Source of the DNA: Cohnella endophytica
GTDB taxonomy: Bacteria > Bacillota > Bacilli > Paenibacillales > Paenibacillaceae
Assembly: GCF_003628305.1 (NCBI RefSeq)
Contig: NZ_RBZM01000007.1
Coordinates: forward strand, 186,001 to 250,000
Reading direction: 5' to 3'
DNA length: 64,000 nt
A model generated the notes under the pieces. That model was not told the origin of the DNA. It saw only the letters and a program-made list of their open reading frames with translations, and ran no database searches. A program made the position numbers and the translations under genes. Below are positions 1 to 8,948 of the stretch, one piece after another; within the stretch, counting starts at the first letter, position 1, and every line of letters starts with the position of its first letter.

Positions 1-1
1 G

Positions 2-61
2 ATGATCGACGAGATGTGCGAGCTTCAGAAGGACATTCTGCCTGCGCTTGAATGGAAATAA
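2..61 (+). CDS. C-terminal end of an upstream gene (partial)
   Basis: An open frame enters from the left edge and stops with TAA at 59-61, giving a tail that ends ...LPALEWK. It lies 34 bases before the GH3 start on the same strand, so it is probably the last part of the preceding gene of the same operon. Too little is present to name a family. Confidence 0.4.
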   Translation: MIDEMCELQKDILPALEWK

Positions 62-95
62 ATCGGCGGCGAAACGCGTTTGGAGAGGCTTGAAT

Positions 96-2219
96 ATGGA
101 TAACCATCAGTTACAAGCATTATTGGAATCGATGACGTTGAAAGAGAAGTTCGGGCAGCTCACGCAAATTACCGGCGAGCTGTACGTCGGCAAAGTCGAC
201 GATGAAATGGTAGAAACCGGCCCCGCTTATTCCCGGCACATGCTAGAAGGCGACTCGCTATACACGATCGGCAGCGTCATCGGCGCTTCGAGCGCCGTCA
301 TGACCAATCGTATTCAATCGGAATATCTAAGCAAATCCAGGCTGAAAATTCCTTTGCTCTTCATGCACGACGCCATCCACGGGTACAAGACGATATTCCC
401 GATCCCATTGGGATTGTCTTGTACCTGGGATGAACGAATCTTGAGGCAAACGGCGGAGGAAACGGCGTCCGAGCTGAGGGCTGCCGGCATTCACGTGAAT
501 TTCTCGCCGATGGTCGATCTGGTGCGGGATGCTAGATGGGGCAGGGTAATGGAATCGTTCGGAGAGGACCATCTGTTGTCCGGCAATCTAGGGAAAGCCA
601 TGATCAAAGGGTACCAGAAGGTCCGGGAAGGACGCATCTCCCAAGACGGCGTAGCGGCTTGCTTGAAGCACTTCGCGGCCTACGGGGCTGGGATCGGCGG
701 CAAAGATTATAATACCGTGGATATGTCGCACCGGGAGTTCTTCGATTACTACGGCAAGCCTTATGAAATCGCTCTGCAGGAGAAGCCTAAGTTCGTCATG
801 ACCGCGTTCAACACGTTCAACGGCGTTCCGGTGACGGCTAACCGGTGGATGCTCAAAGACGTCCTGAGGGGCCTGTACCAATTCGAGGATTTGCTGATTT
901 CGGATTGGGGCGCTATTGGAGAGCTACGGAAACACCGCGTCGCCCGTGACGGTAAAGAAGCGGCGGAATTGGCGCTCGAAGCGGGCGTGGACATCGAGAT
1001 GGTCTCTACTTTCTACCTGGAGCATTGCGAGGACATCGCGAGCCGGAATCCGGCATTGATGCAGGACGTAGATGCGGCCGTTCTCAAAGTGCTGCAGCTC
1101 AAGAACGAACTGGGCCTGTTCGACAATCCTTACGCGGACGAGTCGGCGGAAGAAACCGTCATCTTGAATGCCGGATCTCTGGCGTTTGCCGAAGAAGCGG
1201 GCCGCAGAAGCTGCGTACTGTTAAAGAACGATAACGACGCGCTGCCGTTACGCGAGGAGCATAAGAACGTTATTCTCTTAGGATCGTATGCCCGTACGCG
1301 GGAACTGCTCGGCAACTGGGCGTGCAAAGGTAAATTCGAGGATGCCTTGACGCTCGAGGAAGGCATGCGGCTGGCGGACGCTTCGCTGTCGGTGTCCGCG
1401 TTCGAAACGCTGGAAGATTGCCCGAAGGACGTGCTGGAGCGTTGCGATTATTTCGTCGTTACGATCGGGGAGCATTGGGGACAAAGCGGAGAAGGGCACA
1501 GTAGCGTCCATCTCGAATTGGACGAAGAGCAGAAACGGTTGATCCGCGCCGTGAAGCAGACCGACGTGCCCTATGCGTGCGTCTGCTTCTCGGGTCGCCC
1601 GCTTGCGCTGCAGGATATCGTTGACGATATTCCGGCGTTGCTGTGGTGTTGGTACCCGGGGACGAGAGCGGGAGCGGCCGTCGCGTCGCTCATCGTCGGC
1701 CAATCGACTCCGTCCGGCAAATTGACCATGTCTTTCCCGCGTTATTCGGCACAAACGCCTATCCACTATAACGAGTACAGCTCAGGTCGTCCGGCCAACG
1801 CTTCAAGCTACAGCAGCCGGTATCAGGACTGCGAAATCGGACCGTTGTTCCCGTTCGGACACGGGCTAACCTACACCGGAGCGACCTATTCGGACTTCTC
1901 GATATCCGGTCACGGCATTAAGGAAAATCAAGACTTGAAGGTGAACTTCAAGATCCGCAATCCAAGCCGATACGACTATTCGGAAATCGTAATTTTGTAT
2001 ATCGAGGATCTGGTATCCAAGGCAGCTCGTCCCATGCGCGAGATGAAAGCTTATCAAGTCGTAGATGTACCGGCTTATGGAGAAGTTAACGTCGATATGA
2101 GCCTCTCCTTGGAAGATCTGAAGTACCTCGATGCCAATCTGCAGCGTACGGTGGAACCGGGGAGCTTTCATATTTACTTGAACGATCTTGAACGGCCGGT
2201 GTTTACGATCGAGCATTGA
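96..2219 (+). CDS. Glycoside hydrolase family 3 beta-glycosidase
   Basis: Predicted 707-residue cytoplasmic GH3 enzyme that would release terminal beta-linked sugars (glucose or xylose type) from imported oligosaccharides. The N-terminal GH3 barrel carries the family motifs FGED (about residue 155), KHFAAYG (about 191) and the nucleophile motif LLISDWG, with Asp near residue 270. The alpha/beta sandwich domain and a fibronectin-III-like C-terminal domain follow (from roughly residue 600). There is no signal peptide. An in-frame ATG exists at 48, but the ATG at 96 has GGAGAGG at 82-88, so 96 is preferred. A terminator at 2262 closes the unit. The exact substrate cannot be told from sequence. 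Confidence 0.9.
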   Translation: MDNHQLQALLESMTLKEKFGQLTQITGELYVGKVDDEMVETGPAYSRHMLEGDSLYTIGSVIGASSAVMTNRIQSEYLSKSRLKIPLLFMHDAIHGYKTIFPIPLGLSCTWDERILRQTAEETASELRAAGIHVNFSPMVDLVRDARWGRVMESFGEDHLLSGNLGKAMIKGYQKVREGRISQDGVAACLKHFAAYGAGIGGKDYNTVDMSHREFFDYYGKPYEIALQEKPKFVMTAFNTFNGVPVTANRWMLKDVLRGLYQFEDLLISDWGAIGELRKHRVARDGKEAAELALEAGVDIEMVSTFYLEHCEDIASRNPALMQDVDAAVLKVLQLKNELGLFDNPYADESAEETVILNAGSLAFAEEAGRRSCVLLKNDNDALPLREEHKNVILLGSYARTRELLGNWACKGKFEDALTLEEGMRLADASLSVSAFETLEDCPKDVLERCDYFVVTIGEHWGQSGEGHSSVHLELDEEQKRLIRAVKQTDVPYACVCFSGRPLALQDIVDDIPALLWCWYPGTRAGAAVASLIVGQSTPSGKLTMSFPRYSAQTPIHYNEYSSGRPANASSYSSRYQDCEIGPLFPFGHGLTYTGATYSDFSISGHGIKENQDLKVNFKIRNPSRYDYSEIVILYIEDLVSKAARPMREMKAYQVVDVPAYGEVNVDMSLSLEDLKYLDANLQRTVEPGSFHIYLNDLERPVFTIEH

Positions 2220-2261
2220 ACGGTACGCTCAGGAAGAATTGAATAATTTCCAATCGCGGAA

Positions 2262-2294
2262 GGAGCAAAACTTTTGTTTTGCTCCTTTTTTTTA
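2262..2294 (+). terminator. Rho-independent terminator after the GH3 gene
   Basis: Perfect 10-bp stem GGAGCAAAAC / GTTTTGCTCC with a four-base loop, followed directly by a run of nine T. Confidence 0.9.
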
Positions 2295-2445
2295 TGATAA
2301 AATTCGTTGTTTTATTTCTTAAATATAGTCATAATCTGACATGAAACGCTTTCTTTTCAGTTTTCAGGTGAATTCTGTACGATATCGTAAGGAGTATTAT
2401 GACAGTCTTTCGGTTTTTTACTATTAAAGCAAAGGAGAAATAGGG

Positions 2446-5370
2446 GTGTACAACATTTTTGGCAGGGTAAAACAAAAATTGACGATCATGATTGTCCTCG
2501 CTTTGGCAGTATCCACAACGATTTATTCGGGGATCGCCATGGCTCAGGGCACGGCTACGTCGAAGATTTCGGCAAATTCCTCAATATCAACTTATGGAGA
2601 GGAAGTAACTTTCACGGCCACCGTTCTCGACCCAGTAATGGGCGGAACTACCCCGAGAGGTACGGTCACACTCAAGGATGGTAATCAAAACCTTATGACA
2701 GCAACATTAACTACGGCTGAACCGATCATTACGTTGGCCGATAAAAGAGCTACGATCCCTGACGGTGCGACTTCTTCTTGTTACGCTGGACCCGATACCT
2801 TCACCAGTGCTACATGTCCCATTATTCAATGGGGAGAATACACCTATCGGGCTTACAGTTATTGGACTAATGACTTGGCTATGGTCATTGTTGCTTACGA
2901 CTCTTCCGGAAACATTGTTCAGCAATGGAGAAAGGACGGGGCACGTTATTTATGGCAGATTACGCTGGATGCTACAGCTCAAACCATCACCTTCTGGGGT
3001 CAAGGTAACTATACGATTACGATGGGATTGGGAGAATTCCTAAGCGCCTCGGCCTCCGCCAGCTTTAAGACGTCCGATCTGGCGATCGGTTCGCACTCCA
3101 TAACGGCTGTCTTCTCGGGTGACGACAACCATGACGCAAGCGAATCGTCCGTTATGTCTTATACCGTACATTCTAGGTACACGGTGACGTATAACGGCAA
3201 CGGCAGCACAGGAGGAAACGTTCCGACCAACAGCGGTTCGTATAACGGCAATAAGGTGTCGGTATACGGCAACACCGGTAATCTGGTGAAGACGGGCTAC
3301 GCATTCGCAGGTTGGAACACGCAGGCGAATGGACAAGGAACGTATTACGCAGCAGGCGAAGAGGGCACAATCTCGTCCGATGTGATGCTGTACGCGCAGT
3401 GGATGAAGGTTTTAAGCATTGGAACGGGTACTTTAAGCGATCCTTATCAGATTAAAACCGGCGAGGAGCTTGATTTGGTCAGGAACTATTTGGATTCGGA
3501 TCTTTATTTTAAGCTGATGTCGGATATTGATTTGAGCAGCTACGTCCAAGGATGGTTGCCGATCGGGGGTTCCGGTCAACCTTTTCAGGGGAATATGGAC
3601 GGCAATGGACACAAAATCACAGGCTTGACGATTAATAGACCAGATGATTATTATGTTGGGTTATTTGGTTTTATAGGCTTTAATGCGAGCGTTAAGAATA
3701 TGAAACTGGAAAATGTAAATGTTACAGGTAAAGAGGAAGTAGGCGGCTTGGTAGGCCTTAACGTTGGCGGAGAGATCAGCAACAGCTCTGCAACAGGAAG
3801 CGTAACAGGAAACGACTCCAGTGTAGGCGGGCTGGTTGGCTACAATTATTATGGAGAGATCAGCGACAGCTATGCAACAGGAAGCGTAACAGGAAACGAA
3901 TCCAGTGTAGGCGGTTTGGTTGGTTACAATTATGGAGAGATCAGCAACAGCTATGCAGCAGGAAGCGTAGCAGGAAACGAATCCAGCGTAGGCGGTTTGG
4001 TTGGCGACAATGATGGAGAGATCAGCAACAGCTATGCGGCAGGAAGCGTAACAGGAAACGACTCCAGCGTAGGCGGTTTGATCGGTAGCCATTATGGAGA
4101 GGTTAGCAACAGTTATGCCACGGGACATGTTACAGGAAGCAGCGACGATGTGGGCGGTTTGATTGGCTACAGTGACGGAGAGATCAGCAACAGCTTCTAC
4201 GACAAAAGTACGACGGGACAATCGGATTCAGACAAAGGCGATGGCAAAACAACTGAAGAGATGAAGATGCAAAGCACTTATGAAGATTCAAGCTGGGACT
4301 TTACAAACCTATGGGGGATAAGTTCATCGCGCAATAACGGATATCCCTACTTGCGTGCGATCCAGAAGTTTGTGACCTATGACGGGAACGGAAACACCGG
4401 CGGGATAAGCGATAAAGTCACCTCGTCGGACGGCAAACTTACGCTTCCTGTCGGCAAATCGGGCGAGGTTAGCATAGGCGATGAGATCAAGATCGTCATT
4501 CCTGCTAATGCTACCGGCAAAGAGCTGAGATTAACGATCGACAAAGTCTCCGACATACAGACGCTGATTACGAATAAGGAAATTCTGCTCAGCTCGGTAT
4601 TCGAAGTTCTGAAAAACTTTACGGAAAATTTCGACAAACCTGTCACGCTCACTTTCAAATTTGATCCGAATAGCTTGAAGGGAAATGAGAAGCCGGTCGT
4701 CTTCTACTATGACGAAGCGAAGAAGGAATGGGTGAAAGTCGGCGGTACAGTGAGCGGCAACAACATTACCGTAGATGTCAATCACTTCACGAAATACGCC
4801 GTATTGGCGGCAGTCGATGCCACTCCGCTAGCGAACTTCAGCGATATTGCCACACACTGGGCCGAAGCCGGAATCAAGCAAGCGGTAAGCGCCGGCATCG
4901 TCAGCGGCTATCCGGACGGCACGTTCAAGCCGAATCGTACCGTGACGCGCGCGGAGTTCGCGGTCATGCTAATGAACGCGCTCAAACCGCAAGGAGATGG
5001 AGCGGAATTGAAGTTCACCGACAAGGAGAAGATCGGCTCTTGGGCGCAGAAGTCCGTCGCGCAGGCAGTGTACGCGGGTGTTATTAACGGTTATGAAGAC
5101 GGCTCCTTCCGCCCGAATGCCGAAATCACTCGTGCAGAAATGGCTGCGATCATCGCAAAAGCTTTGGGTCAGAACGGCGGAGCGGCTGAGGCAACTGGCT
5201 TCGCGGATGATAAAGACATTCCGAACTGGGCAAAAGGCGCAGTGGCGGTCATGAAAAAGCTGGGGATTATCGAAGGCAAAGGCGCGAACCGATTTGCTCC
5301 CGAAGGTAAAACGACAAGAGCAGAGGCGGTAACGGTGCTGTTGAAAATGATGGCGCAAAAGAGCAAGTAA
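2446..5370 (+). CDS. S-layer-anchored surface protein with GLUG and InlB-type repeats
   Basis: A 974-residue secreted protein. Order of parts: signal peptide (1 to about 34, ending AMA), a bacterial Ig-like region (about 40-235), and an InlB/Listeria-Bacteroides repeat (about 245-320, with GWNTQANGQG and ending YAQW). Then come six GLUG-type repeats of 27-28 residues (about 440-600), a beta-rich spacer, and three S-layer homology domains (about 796-855, 856-917, 918-974, each with a TRAE motif). SLH domains bind pyruvylated secondary cell-wall polymer, so the protein should sit on the cell surface with the repeats exposed as an adhesin or binding module. The start is GTG with AAAGGAG at 2431-2437. 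No catalytic domain was recognised. It is monocistronic, with terminators on both sides. Confidence 0.88.
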   Translation: MYNIFGRVKQKLTIMIVLALAVSTTIYSGIAMAQGTATSKISANSSISTYGEEVTFTATVLDPVMGGTTPRGTVTLKDGNQNLMTATLTTAEPIITLADKRATIPDGATSSCYAGPDTFTSATCPIIQWGEYTYRAYSYWTNDLAMVIVAYDSSGNIVQQWRKDGARYLWQITLDATAQTITFWGQGNYTITMGLGEFLSASASASFKTSDLAIGSHSITAVFSGDDNHDASESSVMSYTVHSRYTVTYNGNGSTGGNVPTNSGSYNGNKVSVYGNTGNLVKTGYAFAGWNTQANGQGTYYAAGEEGTISSDVMLYAQWMKVLSIGTGTLSDPYQIKTGEELDLVRNYLDSDLYFKLMSDIDLSSYVQGWLPIGGSGQPFQGNMDGNGHKITGLTINRPDDYYVGLFGFIGFNASVKNMKLENVNVTGKEEVGGLVGLNVGGEISNSSATGSVTGNDSSVGGLVGYNYYGEISDSYATGSVTGNESSVGGLVGYNYGEISNSYAAGSVAGNESSVGGLVGDNDGEISNSYAAGSVTGNDSSVGGLIGSHYGEVSNSYATGHVTGSSDDVGGLIGYSDGEISNSFYDKSTTGQSDSDKGDGKTTEEMKMQSTYEDSSWDFTNLWGISSSRNNGYPYLRAIQKFVTYDGNGNTGGISDKVTSSDGKLTLPVGKSGEVSIGDEIKIVIPANATGKELRLTIDKVSDIQTLITNKEILLSSVFEVLKNFTENFDKPVTLTFKFDPNSLKGNEKPVVFYYDEAKKEWVKVGGTVSGNNITVDVNHFTKYAVLAAVDATPLANFSDIATHWAEAGIKQAVSAGIVSGYPDGTFKPNRTVTRAEFAVMLMNALKPQGDGAELKFTDKEKIGSWAQKSVAQAVYAGVINGYEDGSFRPNAEITRAEMAAIIAKALGQNGGAAEATGFADDKDIPNWAKGAVAVMKKLGIIEGKGANRFAPEGKTTRAEAVTVLLKMMAQKSK
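3769..4200 (+). repeat. 81-bp tandem repeat array encoding GLUG repeats
   Basis: The unit beginning GGAGAGATCAGCAAC recurs at 3769, 3853, 3934, 4015, 4096 and 4177. Spacing is 84, then 81 bases four times, so the frame is kept. Each unit encodes EISNSYATGSVTGN...SSVGGLVG or a close variant. The middle copies differ at only a few bases, which suggests recent expansion by recombination or slippage. Confidence 0.92.
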
Positions 5371-5383
5371 AGAAATCGAGAGC

Positions 5384-5417
5384 AAGGCTGCTTTGAGGTC
5401 AAACTCAAAGCAGCCTT
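5384..5417 (+). terminator. Terminator after the S-layer protein gene
   Basis: Perfect 14-bp stem AAGGCTGCTTTGAG / CTCAAAGCAGCCTT with a six-base loop, followed by GTTTTGT. Confidence 0.85.
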
Positions 5418-5431
5418 GTTTTGTAATTCCA

Positions 5432-5459
5432 TTGACCCGGATCGCTTCACTTGTGATAC
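5432..5459 (+). promoter_or_regulatory. Probable SigA promoter of the GGDEF-EAL gene
   Basis: TTGACC at 5432-5437 and TGATAC at 5454-5459, spaced 16 bp, about 40 bp ahead of the TTG start at 5499 and just after the preceding terminator. Confidence 0.5.
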
Positions 5460-5498
5460 GCTTAACTGTATCCTAAAAAAGAGTAGGGTGGGATACTT

Positions 5499-7133
5499 TT
5501 GCAGAATGCATCTAAGTTGCCGTTCATGCTTCCGTTAATGTTGGATGAAATCGAAGACTCGATATTCGTCATGAAGGTGGATGACGGACAATTCAAATAT
5601 TATTACGTCAACCATGCTGCAACTGAGTTCAGCGGCATTACAATGGATGAAGTCGGGCGGACTTTTTATGAAGTCAATACATTGGAAATGGCGAACTACT
5701 TGCAGCAGAAGTATTCCCGCGTATTGACCGAACGCCAAACGAATCGATACGAGGAAGGTTTCCTGCTTCCAAGCGGCAAGGTGAGTGGGGAGAGCATCTT
5801 GAACCCGATTTTTGACGAGCATGGTAACGTGGAATTCGTATTCAGCGTGACGCGGGACACTTCCGAGCGCCAAAAATATGAACACAAGCTGCGCGAGTTG
5901 GCTTATCTCGACGATCTTACGCAGCTCTACAACCGACGGTACTTGCTTGAATGTGTCGCTAGTCCGGTGTCGTTGTTTTTGATTGACATGGATTTTTTCA
6001 AAAATATTAACGATACGTTTGGACATGATGCAGGCGATGCCGTGCTGGTGGAAGTGGCGAAGCGTCTCATTCGTAATCTGGGCTCCGATCACATACTTGT
6101 TAGACTCGGCGGTGACGAGTTCATTGTCGTTTCAACCGAGGAAGGCCGTTCGCCGGCATTCACCGTCGACAAAATTAATGAAGCGTTCGAGGCACCCTTT
6201 ACTGTAAAAGATCGGACGATGAATTTGAGCGTAAGCATCGGGGTAGCCGTACGGTCAGAGGAAGAAGCAGAATTGCAGATGCTGTTAAAGCAGGCGGACA
6301 TCGCGCTGTACAGAGCGAAAGGCGACGGGAGAAAACGGCACCACGTCTATGAAGAAAATTCGAAGTACGATCACGTTGAAAACTTTATTCACGAACTTGA
6401 GCTATCTCATGCGGTTGATCGCGGGGAATTAGCGTTGCACTATCAATTGATCTATTGCCCGATTTCGAACACTACTGTCGGGGCTGAAGCGCTGTTGCGC
6501 TGGAATCGGACGGATCATGACGTGGTTCCGCCGAGCGCCTTCATTCCTGTTGCGGAAGCGACCGGACTTATCGTTCCGATCGGATATTGGGTTATCCGCC
6601 AAGCTAGTCAGGATTGGCATCAATTCAGGAATAAGTATGGTTCTTCCTTTAAGGTATCCGTTAATATCTCGAAAATCCAATTAATTGAACCTGATTTCGT
6701 CGATCGGCTGATTCGCATTTTGGAGAACGAGAACGTCACTCCTCAAGCGATGGAACTGGAAATTACGGAAAGTATCGTTATTCATGACGTTCGTGACGTA
6801 CAGGAAAAGCTTAAACAATTAAGAGCCGCTGGTTTTACGATCGCGCTAGACGACTTCGGTACAGGCTATTCTTCGCTAAGCATGCTGACGCTGCTCCCGA
6901 TCGATAAGCTTAAGATCGATCGTTCATTTATTCAGAATAGAAACGAATCGCTATTGTCGGCTATGATGCTGATAGCTAAAGCGCTAGACCTGCTTGTTAT
7001 CGCAGAAGGAGTGGAAAACGCGAGTCAGTTTGACATGCTGAAGGCAATGAACTGCTGGGGGTTGCAAGGCTATTATATTAACCGCCCGATCGAACTCTCG
7101 CAGCTTCCTGATATTAGCTATAAAAGGGTCTAA
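5499..7133 (+). CDS. PAS-GGDEF-EAL cyclic-di-GMP signalling protein
   Basis: A 544-residue cytoplasmic protein with a PAS-like sensor (about 10-125), a GGDEF domain with intact GGDEF at 204-208, and an EAL domain (about 295-540). The EAL domain keeps EALLRW at 330, an EITES motif, DDFGTGYSS and an AEGVE motif. Both halves retain catalytic signatures, so it could make and degrade c-di-GMP. No RxxD inhibitory site is visible in the expected place before GGDEF. No membrane segment is seen, so the signal is likely internal (redox, gas or ligand via PAS). The start is TTG with GGGTGGG just upstream. It ends 4 bp inside the convergent SRPBCC gene. Confidence 0.9.
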   Translation: MQNASKLPFMLPLMLDEIEDSIFVMKVDDGQFKYYYVNHAATEFSGITMDEVGRTFYEVNTLEMANYLQQKYSRVLTERQTNRYEEGFLLPSGKVSGESILNPIFDEHGNVEFVFSVTRDTSERQKYEHKLRELAYLDDLTQLYNRRYLLECVASPVSLFLIDMDFFKNINDTFGHDAGDAVLVEVAKRLIRNLGSDHILVRLGGDEFIVVSTEEGRSPAFTVDKINEAFEAPFTVKDRTMNLSVSIGVAVRSEEEAELQMLLKQADIALYRAKGDGRKRHHVYEENSKYDHVENFIHELELSHAVDRGELALHYQLIYCPISNTTVGAEALLRWNRTDHDVVPPSAFIPVAEATGLIVPIGYWVIRQASQDWHQFRNKYGSSFKVSVNISKIQLIEPDFVDRLIRILENENVTPQAMELEITESIVIHDVRDVQEKLKQLRAAGFTIALDDFGTGYSSLSMLTLLPIDKLKIDRSFIQNRNESLLSAMMLIAKALDLLVIAEGVENASQFDMLKAMNCWGLQGYYINRPIELSQLPDISYKRV

Positions 7134-7603
7134 GCGTTTTCTAAGCCGTGTTTATTTGCAATTTGCTCGTTTTGGTTGGGCTTGCCTTTACCCTCGGCAA
7201 TCAAGTTGCGCAGGCTGCCGTTGATGTAGGTGTTCCAGGCATCAGAGCAGACGCTGTAGCATTCGTACGAGGGGACGAGGCCTACATGCGTAAAACGAAC
7301 TTCTGATTTGTCGCCCTTCTTGGTGATTTCAAAGACGATGTCGGTATTTTTCCACTCGCTCTTGTCCATGACGAAGTTAAAGTAGTTGTCAATAATGTGC
7401 CAAGCAACCTTGTTACCTGGAACAAGTTCGGTGATTTCTATGGTGCAACGGTGAATGTTTTGGTAGTGGTACTTAAATTCGCCCAGTTCGTCGGTCCTTC
7501 CCTCAATTTCTTCTGACCACCATCCGCGGACGTTATTAATGGCGGCAAAGATTTCTTCAGGGCTTTGTTCTACCATAAAAGAAGTGCTGTAATTGTGATT
7601 CAT
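7130..7603 (-). CDS. SRPBCC (AHSA1-like) domain protein
   Basis: A 157-residue START/SRPBCC-fold protein. It has the typical opening (TSFMVEQSPEEIFAAINNVR), a WW pair near residue 29, and the VRFTHVGLVP segment of the AHSA1-like family. These proteins bind small hydrophobic ligands, and the biochemical role here is unknown. The ATG is preceded by GAGGAG. It is transcribed divergently from an HxlR regulator, and two palindromic operators lie between them, so HxlR probably controls it. It overlaps the convergent GGDEF-EAL gene by 4 bp. Confidence 0.8.
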   Translation of the reverse strand: MNHNYSTSFMVEQSPEEIFAAINNVRGWWSEEIEGRTDELGEFKYHYQNIHRCTIEITELVPGNKVAWHIIDNYFNFVMDKSEWKNTDIVFEITKKGDKSEVRFTHVGLVPSYECYSVCSDAWNTYINGSLRNLIAEGKGKPNQNEQIANKHGLENA

Positions 7604-7655
7604 GCTGGGTAGCTCCTCTCGCTATTTGTTGACTAACATCCTGAGTATACGATTC

Positions 7656-7676
7656 GTACTTGCAAAATGCAAGTAC
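7656..7676. promoter_or_regulatory. HxlR-type operator 1
   Basis: Perfect 9-bp inverted repeat GTACTTGCA / TGCAAGTAC around a central AAA, in the divergent SRPBCC/HxlR promoter region. Confidence 0.75.
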
Positions 7677-7695
7677 GGTAAAATAAATAGCCTTA

Positions 7696-7712
7696 ACTTG
7701 CAAAATGCAAGC
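7696..7712. promoter_or_regulatory. HxlR-type operator 2
   Basis: Second copy ACTTGCAAAATGCAAG, with the same AAA centre and its dyad centre 38 bp from the first. It directly abuts the first usable ATG (7713) of the HxlR gene, so binding here would block transcription of the regulator. Confidence 0.7.
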
Positions 7713-8159
7713 ATGAATATTATAATCATGCTCATGAAAAAGCGATCTTCCACAGTTTGTCCAATCGTATATGCGCTCGACATATGGGGCGATCCATGGA
7801 GTCTAGTCATACTTCGTGACGTCCTTATCCATAACAAGCGGCATTACCGCGAGTTTCTTGCTTCACGTGAGCGCATCTCAACCAATATTTTGAGCGCACG
7901 GCTTCAATCACTCGTTGAAGCAGGCCTTCTCGTCAAGAGAGAAGGCGATTCAAACCGCTCACAAACGATGTACCGACCAACACAGATGGCACTTGATCTG
8001 TTTCCGGTTATATTTGCCATTATGCATTGGGGCCTCAAATACAACCCAAATACCGATATGAGTATTCCGATCATGCAGGAACTAAAAACAAACGAAAAAG
8101 GGTTAGAGCAGCGCCTTTTGCGGAATTTCGACGATATTAGCGGATTGGAGAGGTCATAA
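7713..8159 (+). CDS. HxlR-family winged-helix transcriptional regulator
   Basis: A MarR-like winged-helix DNA-binding protein of the HxlR family, 142-148 residues depending on the start. Family features are the N-terminal cysteine in STVCPIVYAL, the WGDPWSLVILRD helix, and the recognition region STNILSARLQSLVEAGLL. In some HxlR proteins the N-terminal cysteine senses electrophiles or oxidants. Candidate starts are 7713, 7728 and 7734; none has a good ribosome site, and homology favours 7734. It sits behind two palindromes it probably binds, is divergent to the SRPBCC gene, and overlaps the next gene (TAATG). Confidence 0.85.
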   Translation: MNIIIMLMKKRSSTVCPIVYALDIWGDPWSLVILRDVLIHNKRHYREFLASRERISTNILSARLQSLVEAGLLVKREGDSNRSQTMYRPTQMALDLFPVIFAIMHWGLKYNPNTDMSIPIMQELKTNEKGLEQRLLRNFDDISGLERS

Positions 8160-8761
8160 TGGGAAATACGGATAAGTTTGAAATGATCGCTAATATGTAT
8201 GACACTCCCGAAAGAATCCAAATTGCAAAAGTATCATCCGATGCCATTCGTGAATATTTAGTTGAGGCTAATAGTAAGAATGCCATTGATTTTGGATGTG
8301 GAACGGGTCTTGTCGGAATGAACTTGTTAAACGATTTTAATTCCATGCTTTTTCTGGATACTTCGCCGAACATGATTGATCAAATCAAGCAAAAGATTTC
8401 CGATTCAAATATTCGCAATGCAAATACATTATGCTTTGATTTTGAAAAGGCAAGTCTAACGGATTTACATGCCGACTCTATTTTTATGGCTCAGGTTTTA
8501 CTCCATATTGATGATGTCGAATTAATTTTATCAAGATTATTTGATGTCCTAAATGAAGGAGGACATTTACTAATCGTAGATTTTGATAAAAATGAAAAAG
8601 TAATTTCAGATATCGTTCATAACGGATTTAATCAAGATGAGTTAACTGACCTTATGACTAAAATAGGGTACAAGAATATTCAATCCAAAACTTTTTATAA
8701 TGGCAGTAAAATATTCATGGGACAAGATGCATCGATGTTTATTCTTGATTCTCAAAAATAA
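8159..8761 (+). CDS. Class I SAM-dependent methyltransferase
   Basis: A 200-residue Rossmann-fold methyltransferase. Motif I DFGCGTG is at 44-50, followed by an acidic turn (LFLDTSP) and a motif II/III region (FMAQVLLHIDD, then GGHLLIVDFD). The substrate is not predictable. Its start overlaps the HxlR stop, so the two are co-translated and it is probably part of the HxlR-controlled response. It is AT-richer than its neighbours. A terminator follows at 8794. Confidence 0.85.
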   Translation: MGNTDKFEMIANMYDTPERIQIAKVSSDAIREYLVEANSKNAIDFGCGTGLVGMNLLNDFNSMLFLDTSPNMIDQIKQKISDSNIRNANTLCFDFEKASLTDLHADSIFMAQVLLHIDDVELILSRLFDVLNEGGHLLIVDFDKNEKVISDIVHNGFNQDELTDLMTKIGYKNIQSKTFYNGSKIFMGQDASMFILDSQK

Positions 8762-8793
8762 ACTTTTAGGCGACTATTAAAATATCGAGATCA

Positions 8794-8827
8794 AAAAGGG
8801 CCATCCGCAAAGGATGGCCTTTAATTT
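8794..8827 (+). terminator. Terminator (GGCCATCC family)
   Basis: Stem GGCCATCC / GGATGGCC with loop GCAAA and flanking A/T tracts. It is one of four related hairpins in this window. Confidence 0.85.
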
Positions 8828-8948
8828 CGCGATTTGGCGTTAATAGGTGGATCCCATTACTTTACCGTAACCCCAACTGTAATCTGTTATTCATCAGTTG
8901 TTCATATTCGCTTCCTATACTTTAGTCATTCCGAAGGAGGGAAGCACA

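Noticed and set aside
1278..1766. 162-codon minus-strand frame inside the GH3 gene
   Set aside because: No start signals; the + strand encodes an intact GH3 enzyme.
2337..2360. Possible cre site before the S-layer protein gene (ATGAAACGCTTTC)
   Set aside because: The CG core is out of register with the consensus.
3661..4221. 186-codon minus-strand frame
   Set aside because: It is antisense to the GLUG repeats and its periodic sequence only mirrors the 81-bp repeat.
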